From NCBI GenBank assembly GCA_963843465.1, contig CAWJKP010000003.1:744001-808000 (forward strand): a DNA stretch of 64,000 nucleotides. Reading direction: 5' to 3'. Source of the DNA: CAWJKP01 sp963843465 (GTDB lineage Bacteria > Planctomycetota > Planctomycetia > Pirellulales > Thermoguttaceae). Below, piece by piece: positions 53,240 to 60,373 of this stretch. Positions within the stretch are counted from its first letter, which is position 1, and every line of letters begins with the position of its first letter. Below the pieces are notes generated by a model, which saw only the letters and a program-made list of their open reading frames with translations, was not told the origin of the DNA and did not search any database. Made by a program: the position numbers and the translations under genes.

Positions 53240-54523
53240 CTAGCGCGGCTTCTCGGGAACAACGTATTGCGGGGCATCGGTCAGCGTGAGGGCAAGACCT
53301 TTCGCACCGGCCGAGACGGGTTTCCCCTGGAAGGGTTTTCCCAGGTAATCGGTGACCAGATACCGGCCCGGCCCGAGCGGGACCACCCTTTCGTGGGCCG
53401 ACGGCGAAGTGGTCCAGGCGGCCAGCCGAACCGCATCGCCCTTGGCAAACAGCAACAAGTAGTCCTCCCCACCGCCCGCTGGAAGCCGCCTCTGAAAGCG
53501 GAACCCGCCGAGCATCGACGTCAAGGTACTGGCGGCCGTGTAGGCGGGCTTGGCGTCGTAAAGCGGGGGGCGGTCGCGGTGCTCGGCATGGTAGACGACG
53601 CCGAAGTGGTGTTCCGGCTCGTCGGCCAGCGGGCCGTCGTCGTGCCAGTCGTACCAGATCGAGATCGGCACTTCCTCGGCCAGGTTGATCAGCCATTGAC
53701 GCGGAAGGTACTTTCCCTGGAGCTCGACGTCGAACTTCTTCCAGGCCGACGAATAGCCCCATTCTCCCGATAGGATCGGGATCTTCTTCCCCTTCGGCGC
53801 GTATTCGTCGATCAGCTTCCGCAGCCGGGCGTATTCCGCAACGACCGTCTCCGGGCCGGTCTGCCGGTAGGGATGGACCGAGACGGCCGACCAGAAGTCC
53901 AGAAGTCCCGCCTGGAAGCACTTTTCCAGGAAGCGGAAATCGATGGTCGACGTGGCCGGGCCGACGTAGATCTCGCCCGGCTCAGCCTGGCGCAGCGCCT
54001 TGCCGACCTCCAGGGCGAGCTTGACATACTGCTGAACGTCGGGCTTGGGCCTCCAAAAGAAGATGTTCGGCTCGTTGTACATCTCCCAGACGACGCCGCG
54101 GCCGTGGAAGTGCTTCGCCGCCGCCGCCGCCCAGCGGGCAAAGGCCCGCCGGCCTTCGTCGCTTTGCGGAGAAAGCCCCTGGTCGTAATGCCGATGGGAA
54201 TAGTCGAGGATCAGCATCGCGCGGATCTTGTGCGGCTCCAAGGCGGCCAGCAGCCGATCGTAGGCGGAGAAGTCGTAGCGGCCCTTGTCCCGCTCGGTGG
54301 CGTCCCAGCCGAAGTCCATGCGGACGAAGCGGAACCCGGCCGCGGCCAGCATCTCCATCTCGCCGGGCTTGGGATCGGTGAAGTGGATGTTGACCCCAAG
54401 CCCCTCAGGCACGACCGTTAGCCCCGGCGGCCACGCCGGTTGGGCCGCAGCCGCCGCCGCGCAGGGCGGGACCCGAAGCCAGCAAGCCAGCACGAGCCAC
54501 GCTCCCAGGACCGAGATTCTCAT
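53240..54523 (-). CDS. secreted GH39/GH5-like glycoside hydrolase
   Basis: The protein has 427 residues with a signal peptide (to about residue 25), then AAAQPAWPPGLTVVPEGLGV, where PAWPPGLT comes from a dispersed repeat. The TIM barrel has FRFVRMDFGWDATERDKGRY, GVVWEMYNEPNIFFW (likely acid/base Glu in NEP) and PILSGEWGYSS (likely nucleophile Glu). A small C-terminal beta domain follows. Its place beside the polysaccharide locus suggests trimming of the made polymer, or degradation of similar glycans. Confidence 0.82.
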   Translation of the reverse strand: MRISVLGAWLVLACWLRVPPCAAAAAAQPAWPPGLTVVPEGLGVNIHFTDPKPGEMEMLAAAGFRFVRMDFGWDATERDKGRYDFSAYDRLLAALEPHKIRAMLILDYSHRHYDQGLSPQSDEGRRAFARWAAAAAKHFHGRGVVWEMYNEPNIFFWRPKPDVQQYVKLALEVGKALRQAEPGEIYVGPATSTIDFRFLEKCFQAGLLDFWSAVSVHPYRQTGPETVVAEYARLRKLIDEYAPKGKKIPILSGEWGYSSAWKKFDVELQGKYLPRQWLINLAEEVPISIWYDWHDDGPLADEPEHHFGVVYHAEHRDRPPLYDAKPAYTAASTLTSMLGGFRFQRRLPAGGGEDYLLLFAKGDAVRLAAWTTSPSAHERVVPLGPGRYLVTDYLGKPFQGKPVSAGAKGLALTLTDAPQYVVPEKPR

Positions 54524-54552
54524 GGTGCAGTCTCCCTTGGTTGGTGTATGTG

Positions 54553-54683
54553 TAGGGTGGGTGTACGTGTAGGGTGGGTGTACGTGTAGGGTGGGACCAG
54601 CTCGCGCAAGCGAGCGCCGGCCCACCAGTTCTGCCGGCTCTCGGTGGGCCGGCGGCCGCCACGGCGGCCTTGTCCCACCCTAC
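54553..54683. repeat. R3 repeat with a tandemly triplicated left end
   Basis: The unit GTGTAGGGTGGGTGTAC is repeated at an 18-bp step before a full R3 (GGGACCAGCTCGCGCAAGCG; GGTGGGCCGGCGGCCGCCAC). The right edge is the TAG stop of the ComEA-like gene. Confidence 0.85.
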
Positions 54684-55087
54684 CTTTCCGCAACGGCGCT
54701 TTGACTGGGCATCGGTCGCAAGTAAGGGCGCATCGTCTCTAGGGTCTTCGGCCCGATGCCTCGTACGCGGCGCAGATCGTCCAGGTCGCGGAACGGGCCG
54801 CTTTGCTGGCGGGACTGGACAATCCTCCGCGCGAGCGTCTCGCCGATCGCGGGGAGCTGGGTCAGCTCGGGCCAATCGGCCTGGTTGATATCGACCTCGA
54901 AACGGGCCGTCTTACGCTCCGCCCGCTCCACCTCGACCAACCGCCCTTCGAGGCCCCCTTGCGCAATCCACCAGCCGGCCATGGCCCCCAGGCACGCCAG
55001 CACCGACAGCCCCACCGCCACCTGGTCCGCGCGGCGAAGAAGCCAGGGAGGAAAGGGTCTTTCCCTCTTGGGACGTTGGGGATGCAT
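54680..55087 (-). CDS. ComEA-like helix-hairpin-helix protein
   Basis: The protein has 135 residues from the ATG at 55087. One transmembrane helix (VAVGLSVLACLGAMAGWWI) leads to a linker and a double HhH domain (VDINQADWPELTQLPAIGET, LARRIVQSRQQSGPFRDLDD, LRRVRGIGPKTLETMRPYL). ComEA proteins bind double-stranded DNA in the periplasm for uptake. Here a general DNA-binding role is all that can be claimed. The gene is not next to comEC. Confidence 0.85.
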   Translation of the reverse strand: MHPQRPKRERPFPPWLLRRADQVAVGLSVLACLGAMAGWWIAQGGLEGRLVEVERAERKTARFEVDINQADWPELTQLPAIGETLARRIVQSRQQSGPFRDLDDLRRVRGIGPKTLETMRPYLRPMPSQSAVAER

Positions 55088-55292
55088 CGGCGGTGATTGC
55101 TCCCGGGTTCTATCTTCCCTAGAAATCGTCGTCAGAAACGACGGCGGCGACCGATCTCGCCAATATACCAAGGGGGCCTCATTAGTTCCAGCGCTGGGGC
55201 CGGAATTACAGATTGACGGGGCCAAGGCCAAGCCGGTTCGCCTTACCCCCGGATGCGGCAGACCAGCCGCTACCAGGATGCTCCGCCGCCGA

Positions 55293-55400
55293 TGCTATAC
55301 TGCACGCGGGACGAAATGACACAAGTTCGTAGTACCGGCTTTAGCCGGAAATCCGCGGCAAGACCGCCTGAAGGCGGGACTACGAACGGCGCATTTCCAA
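55293..55400. repeat. palindromic repeat family R1
   Basis: ATACTGCACGCGGGACGA, GTAGTACCGGCTTTAGCCGG and CCGCCTGAAGGCGGGACTAC; nearly identical to 17973-18094. The gap 55088-55451 has no gene. Confidence 0.85.
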
Positions 55401-55451
55401 CGCCCTTCATCCTTCATCCCTTAACCTGCTGTCCGCTGGAAAGGTTTTGCT

Positions 55452-56393
55452 ATGGATCGAGACTTCCATCAAGTCGCTTGGGACGAGACGCTGCAGGCGG
55501 AACTGAAGGAAATCCTGCGGCTGGCGGTCTGGGAGGATCTCCAAGACCAAGGCGACTGGACAAGCCGGGCCCTAGTGCCGGAAGGCGTGCCGGGCAAGGC
55601 CGCCGTGGTGGCCAGGCAGCCGGGCCTGATGGCGGGGCTGCCGGCCGGGGAAATGGCCTTGGCCGCCGTCGATCCACGGCTCCGCTGGCTGCCCGAGGCA
55701 GGGGATGGACAGATCGTGCGGCGAGGCGATCGGCTGGCGGTGGTCGAGGGCCCCGCGCGGGGCCTGCTCGCGGCCGAGCGGCTGCTGCTGAATCTCCTGG
55801 GGCGGTTGGCGGGCATTGCCACCCTGACCCGAAAGTACGTCGACGCGGTCGCCGGAACCGGCGCCCGGATCTACGATACCCGCAAGACGACTCCCGGCTG
55901 GCGGCGGCTGGAGAAATATGCGGTTGGCTGCGGCGGCGGCCGGAATCATCGCACGGGGCTTTTTGAGGCCGTGCTCATCAAGGACAATCATTTGGCCCTG
56001 GGCGCGCAGCCCGCAGCCGCCGGACGGTCGCCGCTTTGCTTCACGTCCGCCGAGGCAGTCCAACGCGCGCGGCGCTACGTGGCCCAGCAAGTTCCCGGGC
56101 CGGCCGGACAGCGGATGATCATCGAGGTCGAGGTCGACACGTTGGAACAATTGGCCGAGGTGCTGCCGGGCTGGCCCGACATCGTGCTCTTGGACAACAT
56201 GCTTCCGGCCCAACTCCGCGAGGCGGTGCTCCTGCGCGACGCCCGGGCTCCGCAGGTCGAGTTGGAGGCGTCCGGCGGGGTGGGCTTGGAAACGGTCCGC
56301 GCGATCGCCGAGTCCGGGGTCGAGCGGATCAGCGTCGGCGCGCTAACCCACTCGGCCGCCTGGCTCGACGTAGCCCTCGATTGGACCCCGTAA
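55452..56393 (+). CDS. nadC: nicotinate-nucleotide pyrophosphorylase (carboxylating)
   Basis: The protein has 313 residues. Signatures are DLQDQGDWTSRALVPEG, LLLNLLGRLAGIATLTRKYV, IYDTRKTTPGWRRLEKYAVG, GGGRNHRTGLFEAVLIKDNH, EVEVDTLEQL, DIVLLDNM, and ELEASGGVGLETVRAIAESG with VERISVGALTHS. It converts quinolinate and PRPP to nicotinate mononucleotide in NAD synthesis. A short insertion (LGAQPAAAGRSP) follows KDNH. Confidence 0.95.
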   Translation: MDRDFHQVAWDETLQAELKEILRLAVWEDLQDQGDWTSRALVPEGVPGKAAVVARQPGLMAGLPAGEMALAAVDPRLRWLPEAGDGQIVRRGDRLAVVEGPARGLLAAERLLLNLLGRLAGIATLTRKYVDAVAGTGARIYDTRKTTPGWRRLEKYAVGCGGGRNHRTGLFEAVLIKDNHLALGAQPAAAGRSPLCFTSAEAVQRARRYVAQQVPGPAGQRMIIEVEVDTLEQLAEVLPGWPDIVLLDNMLPAQLREAVLLRDARAPQVELEASGGVGLETVRAIAESGVERISVGALTHSAAWLDVALDWTP

Positions 56394-56514
56394 TCGGCTC
56401 ACCGTACCGCCGCCCAGCTCCGCGGAGTGGTGGTCCTCGACTGGCTGCCGCTCTTGCAATATCTGGCTTGCGGGGTAAAATCACCGTGCCTGACGGGGCC
56501 AAAACAAAGCGCCA

Positions 56515-56703
56515 ATGAAAGTTCGCGACGTCTTGAGGATGCTGCAAGCCGATGGTTGGCGCTTGGTAGTAACGCGCGGCAGTCATCGTCAATTCAAGCA
56601 TCCGCAGAAACCCGGACGGGTCACGGTAGCCGGCAAGCCCAGTGACGATGTTCCTCCGGGCACGCTGGGCAGTATATTCAAACAATCAGGCCTCGGAGAG
56701 TGA
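56515..56703 (+). CDS. hicA: HicA-type mRNA-interferase toxin
   Basis: The protein has 62 residues. It has the double-stranded RNA-binding-like fold of HicA: VRDVLRMLQADGWRLVVTRG, SHRQFKHPQKPGRVTVAG, LGSIFKQSGL. The catalytic His is in GSHRQF. It is 7 bp ahead of hicB, the usual toxin-first order. It cleaves mRNA when not bound by its antitoxin. Confidence 0.92.
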   Translation: MKVRDVLRMLQADGWRLVVTRGSHRQFKHPQKPGRVTVAGKPSDDVPPGTLGSIFKQSGLGE

Positions 56704-56710
56704 GACGGCC

Positions 56711-56932
56711 ATGAAGCGTTATGCCATCGTCATAGAGAAGGGGGCGACCAACTACGGCGCCTACGTCCCCGACTTGCCCGGGTGCATCGCAACGGGCGCG
56801 ACGGTCGAGGAGACGGAGCAACTTCTTCGAGAAGCCATTGCCTTGCACCTCGAGGGCTTGCGGGAGGATGGGCTTCCCATTCCGGAACCGTCGAGCGTGG
56901 TTGAGTACTTGGAACTGCCGGCCGGTGGCTGA
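56711..56932 (+). CDS. hicB: HicB-type antitoxin, short form
   Basis: The protein has 73 residues: RYAIVIEKGATNYGAYVPDL, PGCIATGATVEETEQLLREA, IALHLEGLREDGLPIPEPSS. This is the partial RNase-H-like HicB fold. The usual C-terminal DNA-binding domain is missing, so repression may need another factor. It neutralises HicA. Confidence 0.92.
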   Translation: MKRYAIVIEKGATNYGAYVPDLPGCIATGATVEETEQLLREAIALHLEGLREDGLPIPEPSSVVEYLELPAGG

Positions 56933-56965
56933 CGCGATATCTTCGGCTCGCGCGAACGCCAGCCC

Positions 56966-57004
56966 ATGAAAGAGCAACGGCGCTTCGCTTCGTTGCTCTT
57001 TCAT
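56966..57004 (+). terminator. hairpin after hicAB
   Basis: Arms ATGAAAGAGCAACG (56966-56979) and CGTTGCTCTTTCAT (56991-57004) are exact 14-mers with an 11-base loop. Weak T-richness follows (ATTTG), so it may end transcription either way. Confidence 0.7.
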
Positions 57005-57194
57005 ATTTGCCCAACTTGTTGTTTTGCGCGCCCTTGGAATACTCGCTCGGGGCGGTAGAATCACTCTCGCGGGCCAAGCGGCTCAAGCCGGTCGACGCGG
57101 GGTTGTTGCCCGCCGCGACGCTGGGCCCGGCCAGTCTCGGCGCAGGCAGGGGCGGCGGCGTGCGTAACTTGAAGCCGGTTTCCAGAGGTACGTC

Positions 57195-58481
57195 ATGCGA
57201 AAGATCGTCTCCTTGGTGTTGGGCGGCGGGCGCGGCACGAGACTCTATCCCTTGACCAAGGTGCGGTCCAAGCCCGCGGTGCCGCTGGCGGGGAAGTACC
57301 GGCTGATCGATATCCCCTTATCGAATTGCATCAACAGCGGACTCAACCGGATCTACGTCCTGACCCAATTCAACTCGGTCAGCCTGCACCGCCACATCCG
57401 CAGCACCTACAATTTCGACCCCTTCGAGCGGGGGTTCGTGGAGATCCTCGCCGCCCAGCAGACCAACGACCGCAGCGACTGGTACCAGGGCACCGCCGAC
57501 GCCGTCCGGCAGAACCTGCGGTACCTCCAGCAGCCGGACGTGGCCCAGGTGCTGATCCTTGCCGGGGACCAGCTCTACCGCATGAACTACCGCGAGATGA
57601 TCGAGCTGCACCGCCGCACCAAGGCCGACGTGACCATCTCCGCCGTACCGGTCCATGGCAAGGACGCCTCCGGCCTGGGCATCATGCGGCTGGACGATTC
57701 CGGGCGAGTGATCGGCTTCGTGGAGAAGCCGCAGACTCGGGAGCAGCTCGACCTGGTGCGGACCGATCCGGCCTGGATCGATGCCCAGGGGATTGAGAGT
57801 CGCGGCCGCGATTGCCTGGCCAGCACGGGCATCTATCTCTTCGACCGCGACCTTTTGGTGGACCTGCTGCAAAAGAACAACGACCGCGACTTTGGCAAGG
57901 AGGTCTTCCCGGCGGCCATTCGCAGTTGCCGCGTGCAGGTCCACCTTTTCGACGGCTACTGGGAGGACATCGGCACGATCCGTGCGTTTTACGAGGCCAA
58001 CCTGGCACTGGCCAAAGCCGATCCGCCCTTCGCGCTGGCCTCGCCCGACGCGCCGATCTTCACCCGGGCCCGTTTCCTGCCTCCCAGCCGCTTCGACGGG
58101 GCCACGGTCCGGGAAAGCCTGATCGCCGACGGCTGCGTGATCTGTCCCGGGGCGGTGATCGAGAACAGCATCGTCGGGCTCCGCGGCCGCATCGGCGAGA
58201 ACGTGCAAATCCGCAACTCGATCCTCTTGGGCAACGACTACTTCCCCCGGCCGGAAGACAACGCGGCGGATCGGGCCGCCGGCCGGCCTCCGCTAGGCAT
58301 TGGCGCCGGCAGCCTGATCGAAGGGGCCATCATCGACAAGAATTGCCACATCGGCTCCCACGTCCGCGTGGTCAACGCCGCCGGCGTGGAAAACAGCCCC
58401 GAGTCGGATCAGGCGATGGTGGTCGACGGCATCCTGGTGATTCCCAAGGAGTCGGTCTTGCCCGACGGCTGGGCGATGTAG
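57195..58481 (+). CDS. glgC: glucose-1-phosphate adenylyltransferase (ADP-glucose pyrophosphorylase)
   Basis: The protein has 428 residues, full length. It reads VLGGGRGTRLYPLTKVRSKP, AVPLAGKYRLIDIPLSNCIN, QGTADAVRQNLRYL, ILAGDQLYRMNY and YWEDIGTIRAFYEANLAL, with a left-handed beta-helix domain at the C-terminus (GCVICPGAVIENSIVGLRGR). It makes ADP-glucose for glycogen synthesis. The Ile-Asp-Ile-Pro stretch and the beta-helix are typical of plant/cyanobacterial-like GlgC. No other glg gene is in the window. Confidence 0.95.
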   Translation: MRKIVSLVLGGGRGTRLYPLTKVRSKPAVPLAGKYRLIDIPLSNCINSGLNRIYVLTQFNSVSLHRHIRSTYNFDPFERGFVEILAAQQTNDRSDWYQGTADAVRQNLRYLQQPDVAQVLILAGDQLYRMNYREMIELHRRTKADVTISAVPVHGKDASGLGIMRLDDSGRVIGFVEKPQTREQLDLVRTDPAWIDAQGIESRGRDCLASTGIYLFDRDLLVDLLQKNNDRDFGKEVFPAAIRSCRVQVHLFDGYWEDIGTIRAFYEANLALAKADPPFALASPDAPIFTRARFLPPSRFDGATVRESLIADGCVICPGAVIENSIVGLRGRIGENVQIRNSILLGNDYFPRPEDNAADRAAGRPPLGIGAGSLIEGAIIDKNCHIGSHVRVVNAAGVENSPESDQAMVVDGILVIPKESVLPDGWAM

Positions 58482-58577
58482 GGGAGTGACGAGCGGCCGG
58501 TGATGAGGGCTTTTGACCCCCTGGCGAAGAGGCCGCGCGGGCGGTATCATAGCCGACGAGTGGGCTAGGGAGAGGAG

Positions 58578-58684
58578 TAGGGTGGGACAAACTCGCGATA
58601 GCGAGCGCCGGCCCACCAAGTTCCCTCATCAACTAACCACCGCTGGTGGGCCGGCGGCCGCCACGGCGTCCTTGTCCCACCCTA
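58578..58684. repeat. palindromic repeat family R3
   Basis: TAGGGTGGGACAAACTCGCG with GCGAGCGCCGGCCCACC at left; GGTGGGCCGGCGGCCGCCAC with TTGTCCCACCCTA at right. Confidence 0.85.
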
Positions 58685-58737
58685 CGATTGCTGAAGCATA
58701 ACGCACAAACTAGCAACCTTTTAGGAACTCGTCGAGC

Positions 58738-59629
58738 ATGCCTACCCGCGGAATCGTTTGCCGGTCTGTCGGTGGCCCTCATCACCCCTTTCCGAGACGG
58801 CAAGGTTGACTTCAAGGCATTGAAGCGGCTGGTGGAGTTCCACGTCCAGGCGGGGGTAACATGCCTCTGCCCGGTGGGAACGACCGGAGAATCGCCGACG
58901 CTCACCTATCCCGAGCACGAACAGGTGATTACGGAGGTGGTCCAGGCGGCCGCGGGGCGGATCAAGGTCATGCCGGGCACCGGTTCCAACAGCACCGAAG
59001 AGGCCTTGGAGCTTACCCGATATGCCGCCAAAGAAGCGGCCGACGCGGCCCTGGTCGTGGCCCCCTATTACAACAAGCCGACCCAGGAAGGTTTCTATCA
59101 GCACTTCAAGGTTCTGGCCGAGGCCGTGGAGCTGCCGATCTGCATCTACAACATCCCCGGGCGGACCGGCAAGAATATCGAGCCGGAGACCATCGCGCGG
59201 ATGGCCGAGCTGCCCAATATCACGATGGTCAAAGAGTCCACCGGGTCGCTGGACCAGGCCTCGCAGATTCTCGCCCTGACCGACCTTACGCTGCTCAGCG
59301 GCGACGACAGCCTCACGCTGCCGCTGATGGCCATCGGCGGCCGGGGGGTGGTCTCCGTGGTGGGCAACATCGTTCCCCGGGACATGATCGCCCTGATCCG
59401 CGCCTTCGAGGCCGGCCAACTGGCCGAAGCCCAGTGTTGGCACCGCCGCCTCTTCCCGCTCTGCCGTGATCTGTTGGGCCTGGCGAGCAATCCCATCCCC
59501 ATCAAGGCCGCGATGAAACTCCTTGGCCATGACACGGGCGATCTCCGCATGCCGATGACCCCGCTGTCGCTCCAGGAAGAGGCCCGGCTGCGGAAGAGCC
59601 TGGTCCAGTACGGGCTTCTGAAGGGGTAA
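58738..59629 (+). CDS. dapA: 4-hydroxy-tetrahydrodipicolinate synthase, one-base frameshift near the start
   Basis: The body is normal DapA: FAGLSVALITPFRDGKVDFK, VGTTGESPTLTYPEHEQVI, VAPYYNKPTQEGFYQHFKVL, ICIYNIPGRTGKNIEPETIA, with the Schiff-base Lys in ITMVKESTGS. The best start, ATG at 58738, is one base out of phase with the body. MPTRG fits before ESFAG if a base near 58750 is removed. The in-frame alternative runs back through the R3 repeat. The enzyme condenses pyruvate and aspartate semialdehyde for lysine and diaminopimelate synthesis. Confidence 0.88.
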
Positions 59630-59649
59630 GGGCCAGGGACTTGCGCTCA

Positions 59650-59845
59650 GCCCCGAAGGGGCACGACTCGATAGCCCAGGGCGCAGCCCTGGCGGGCGAA
59701 GACCCCAATGCCTCCGGAGCCCTGAAGGGGCGCGACAGCCTCGCCACGCGGCCTGCGGTGGCGCCCCGTTGGGGCTTGCAACGTTGACGACACCATCCGT
59801 CCCCAGGGCGTTGCCCTGGGCTATCGAGTTCCGCCCCTTTGGGGC
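59650..59845. repeat. compound palindromic repeat (AGCCCCGAAGGGGC / CCCAGGGCGCAGCCCTGG)
   Basis: Several hairpins occur in series: CAGCCCCGAAGGGGCACGA, GATAGCCCAGGGCGCAGCCC, CCAGGGCGTTGCCCTGGGCT and CGCCCCTTTGGGGCG. The right end codes the last residues of the neighbouring membrane protein. Confidence 0.8.
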
Positions 59846-60345
59846 GAAGACGGGTCGTGCATCACCTTGTCCTCTTGGGCCCCCGCGGCGGCACCGTCAG
59901 AAGGCATCTTGCTGTCCGTGTCCGCACGGATCAGACTACAGTAGGCAGCGTAGTGTTTCGTCGCACGTCGGACGCAGATAATTCCCGGGACCGTAAGAAT
60001 CGGGAACCACCAGGTGGCCAAGATGACGCCCACCATTCTCGCAAAAGGCAGGAAACCTTGCGGCCTGACTGCCAGTCTCTTAGCTACGTGAATTGAAGAG
60101 GCAAAAGCAGCGATGGATGCGGCGCAGAACGTAAGGATTCCGACGTTCGCATTAGTCGCAAGAGGATCTCGTTGATAGCTCCAGCCCAAAGAGATGCCGA
60201 TCGCTATGGCCGAGTACGCCGCAACACCAACCACTCCCATCCACCAGTACAGGCGAATGACAACGCGCATCTGGCGACGAACGTACTGCTCGTCGGTTGC
60301 GGTGACTGGCGAGCAATCTGCCAGAGGCGAGCTGTAAGGATTCAT
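59821..60345 (-). CDS. planctomycete-type membrane protein of unknown function with NPYSSP start
   Basis: The protein has about 174 residues from the second ATG at 60345 (MNPYSSPLAD). NPYxSP starts are a known planctomycete feature of small membrane proteins. Three to four helices are seen (YWWMGVVGVAAYSAIAIGI, NVGILTFCAASIAAFASSIH, MVGVILATWWFPILTVPGII). The cytosolic end runs into repeat sequence. No function can be assigned. Confidence 0.7.
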   Translation of the reverse strand: MNPYSSPLADCSPVTATDEQYVRRQMRVVIRLYWWMGVVGVAAYSAIAIGISLGWSYQRDPLATNANVGILTFCAASIAAFASSIHVAKRLAVRPQGFLPFARMVGVILATWWFPILTVPGIICVRRATKHYAAYCSLIRADTDSKMPSDGAAAGAQEDKVMHDPSSPQRGGTR

Positions 60346-60373
60346 CGACATCGGATCATTGCCGAGCGCAAGG

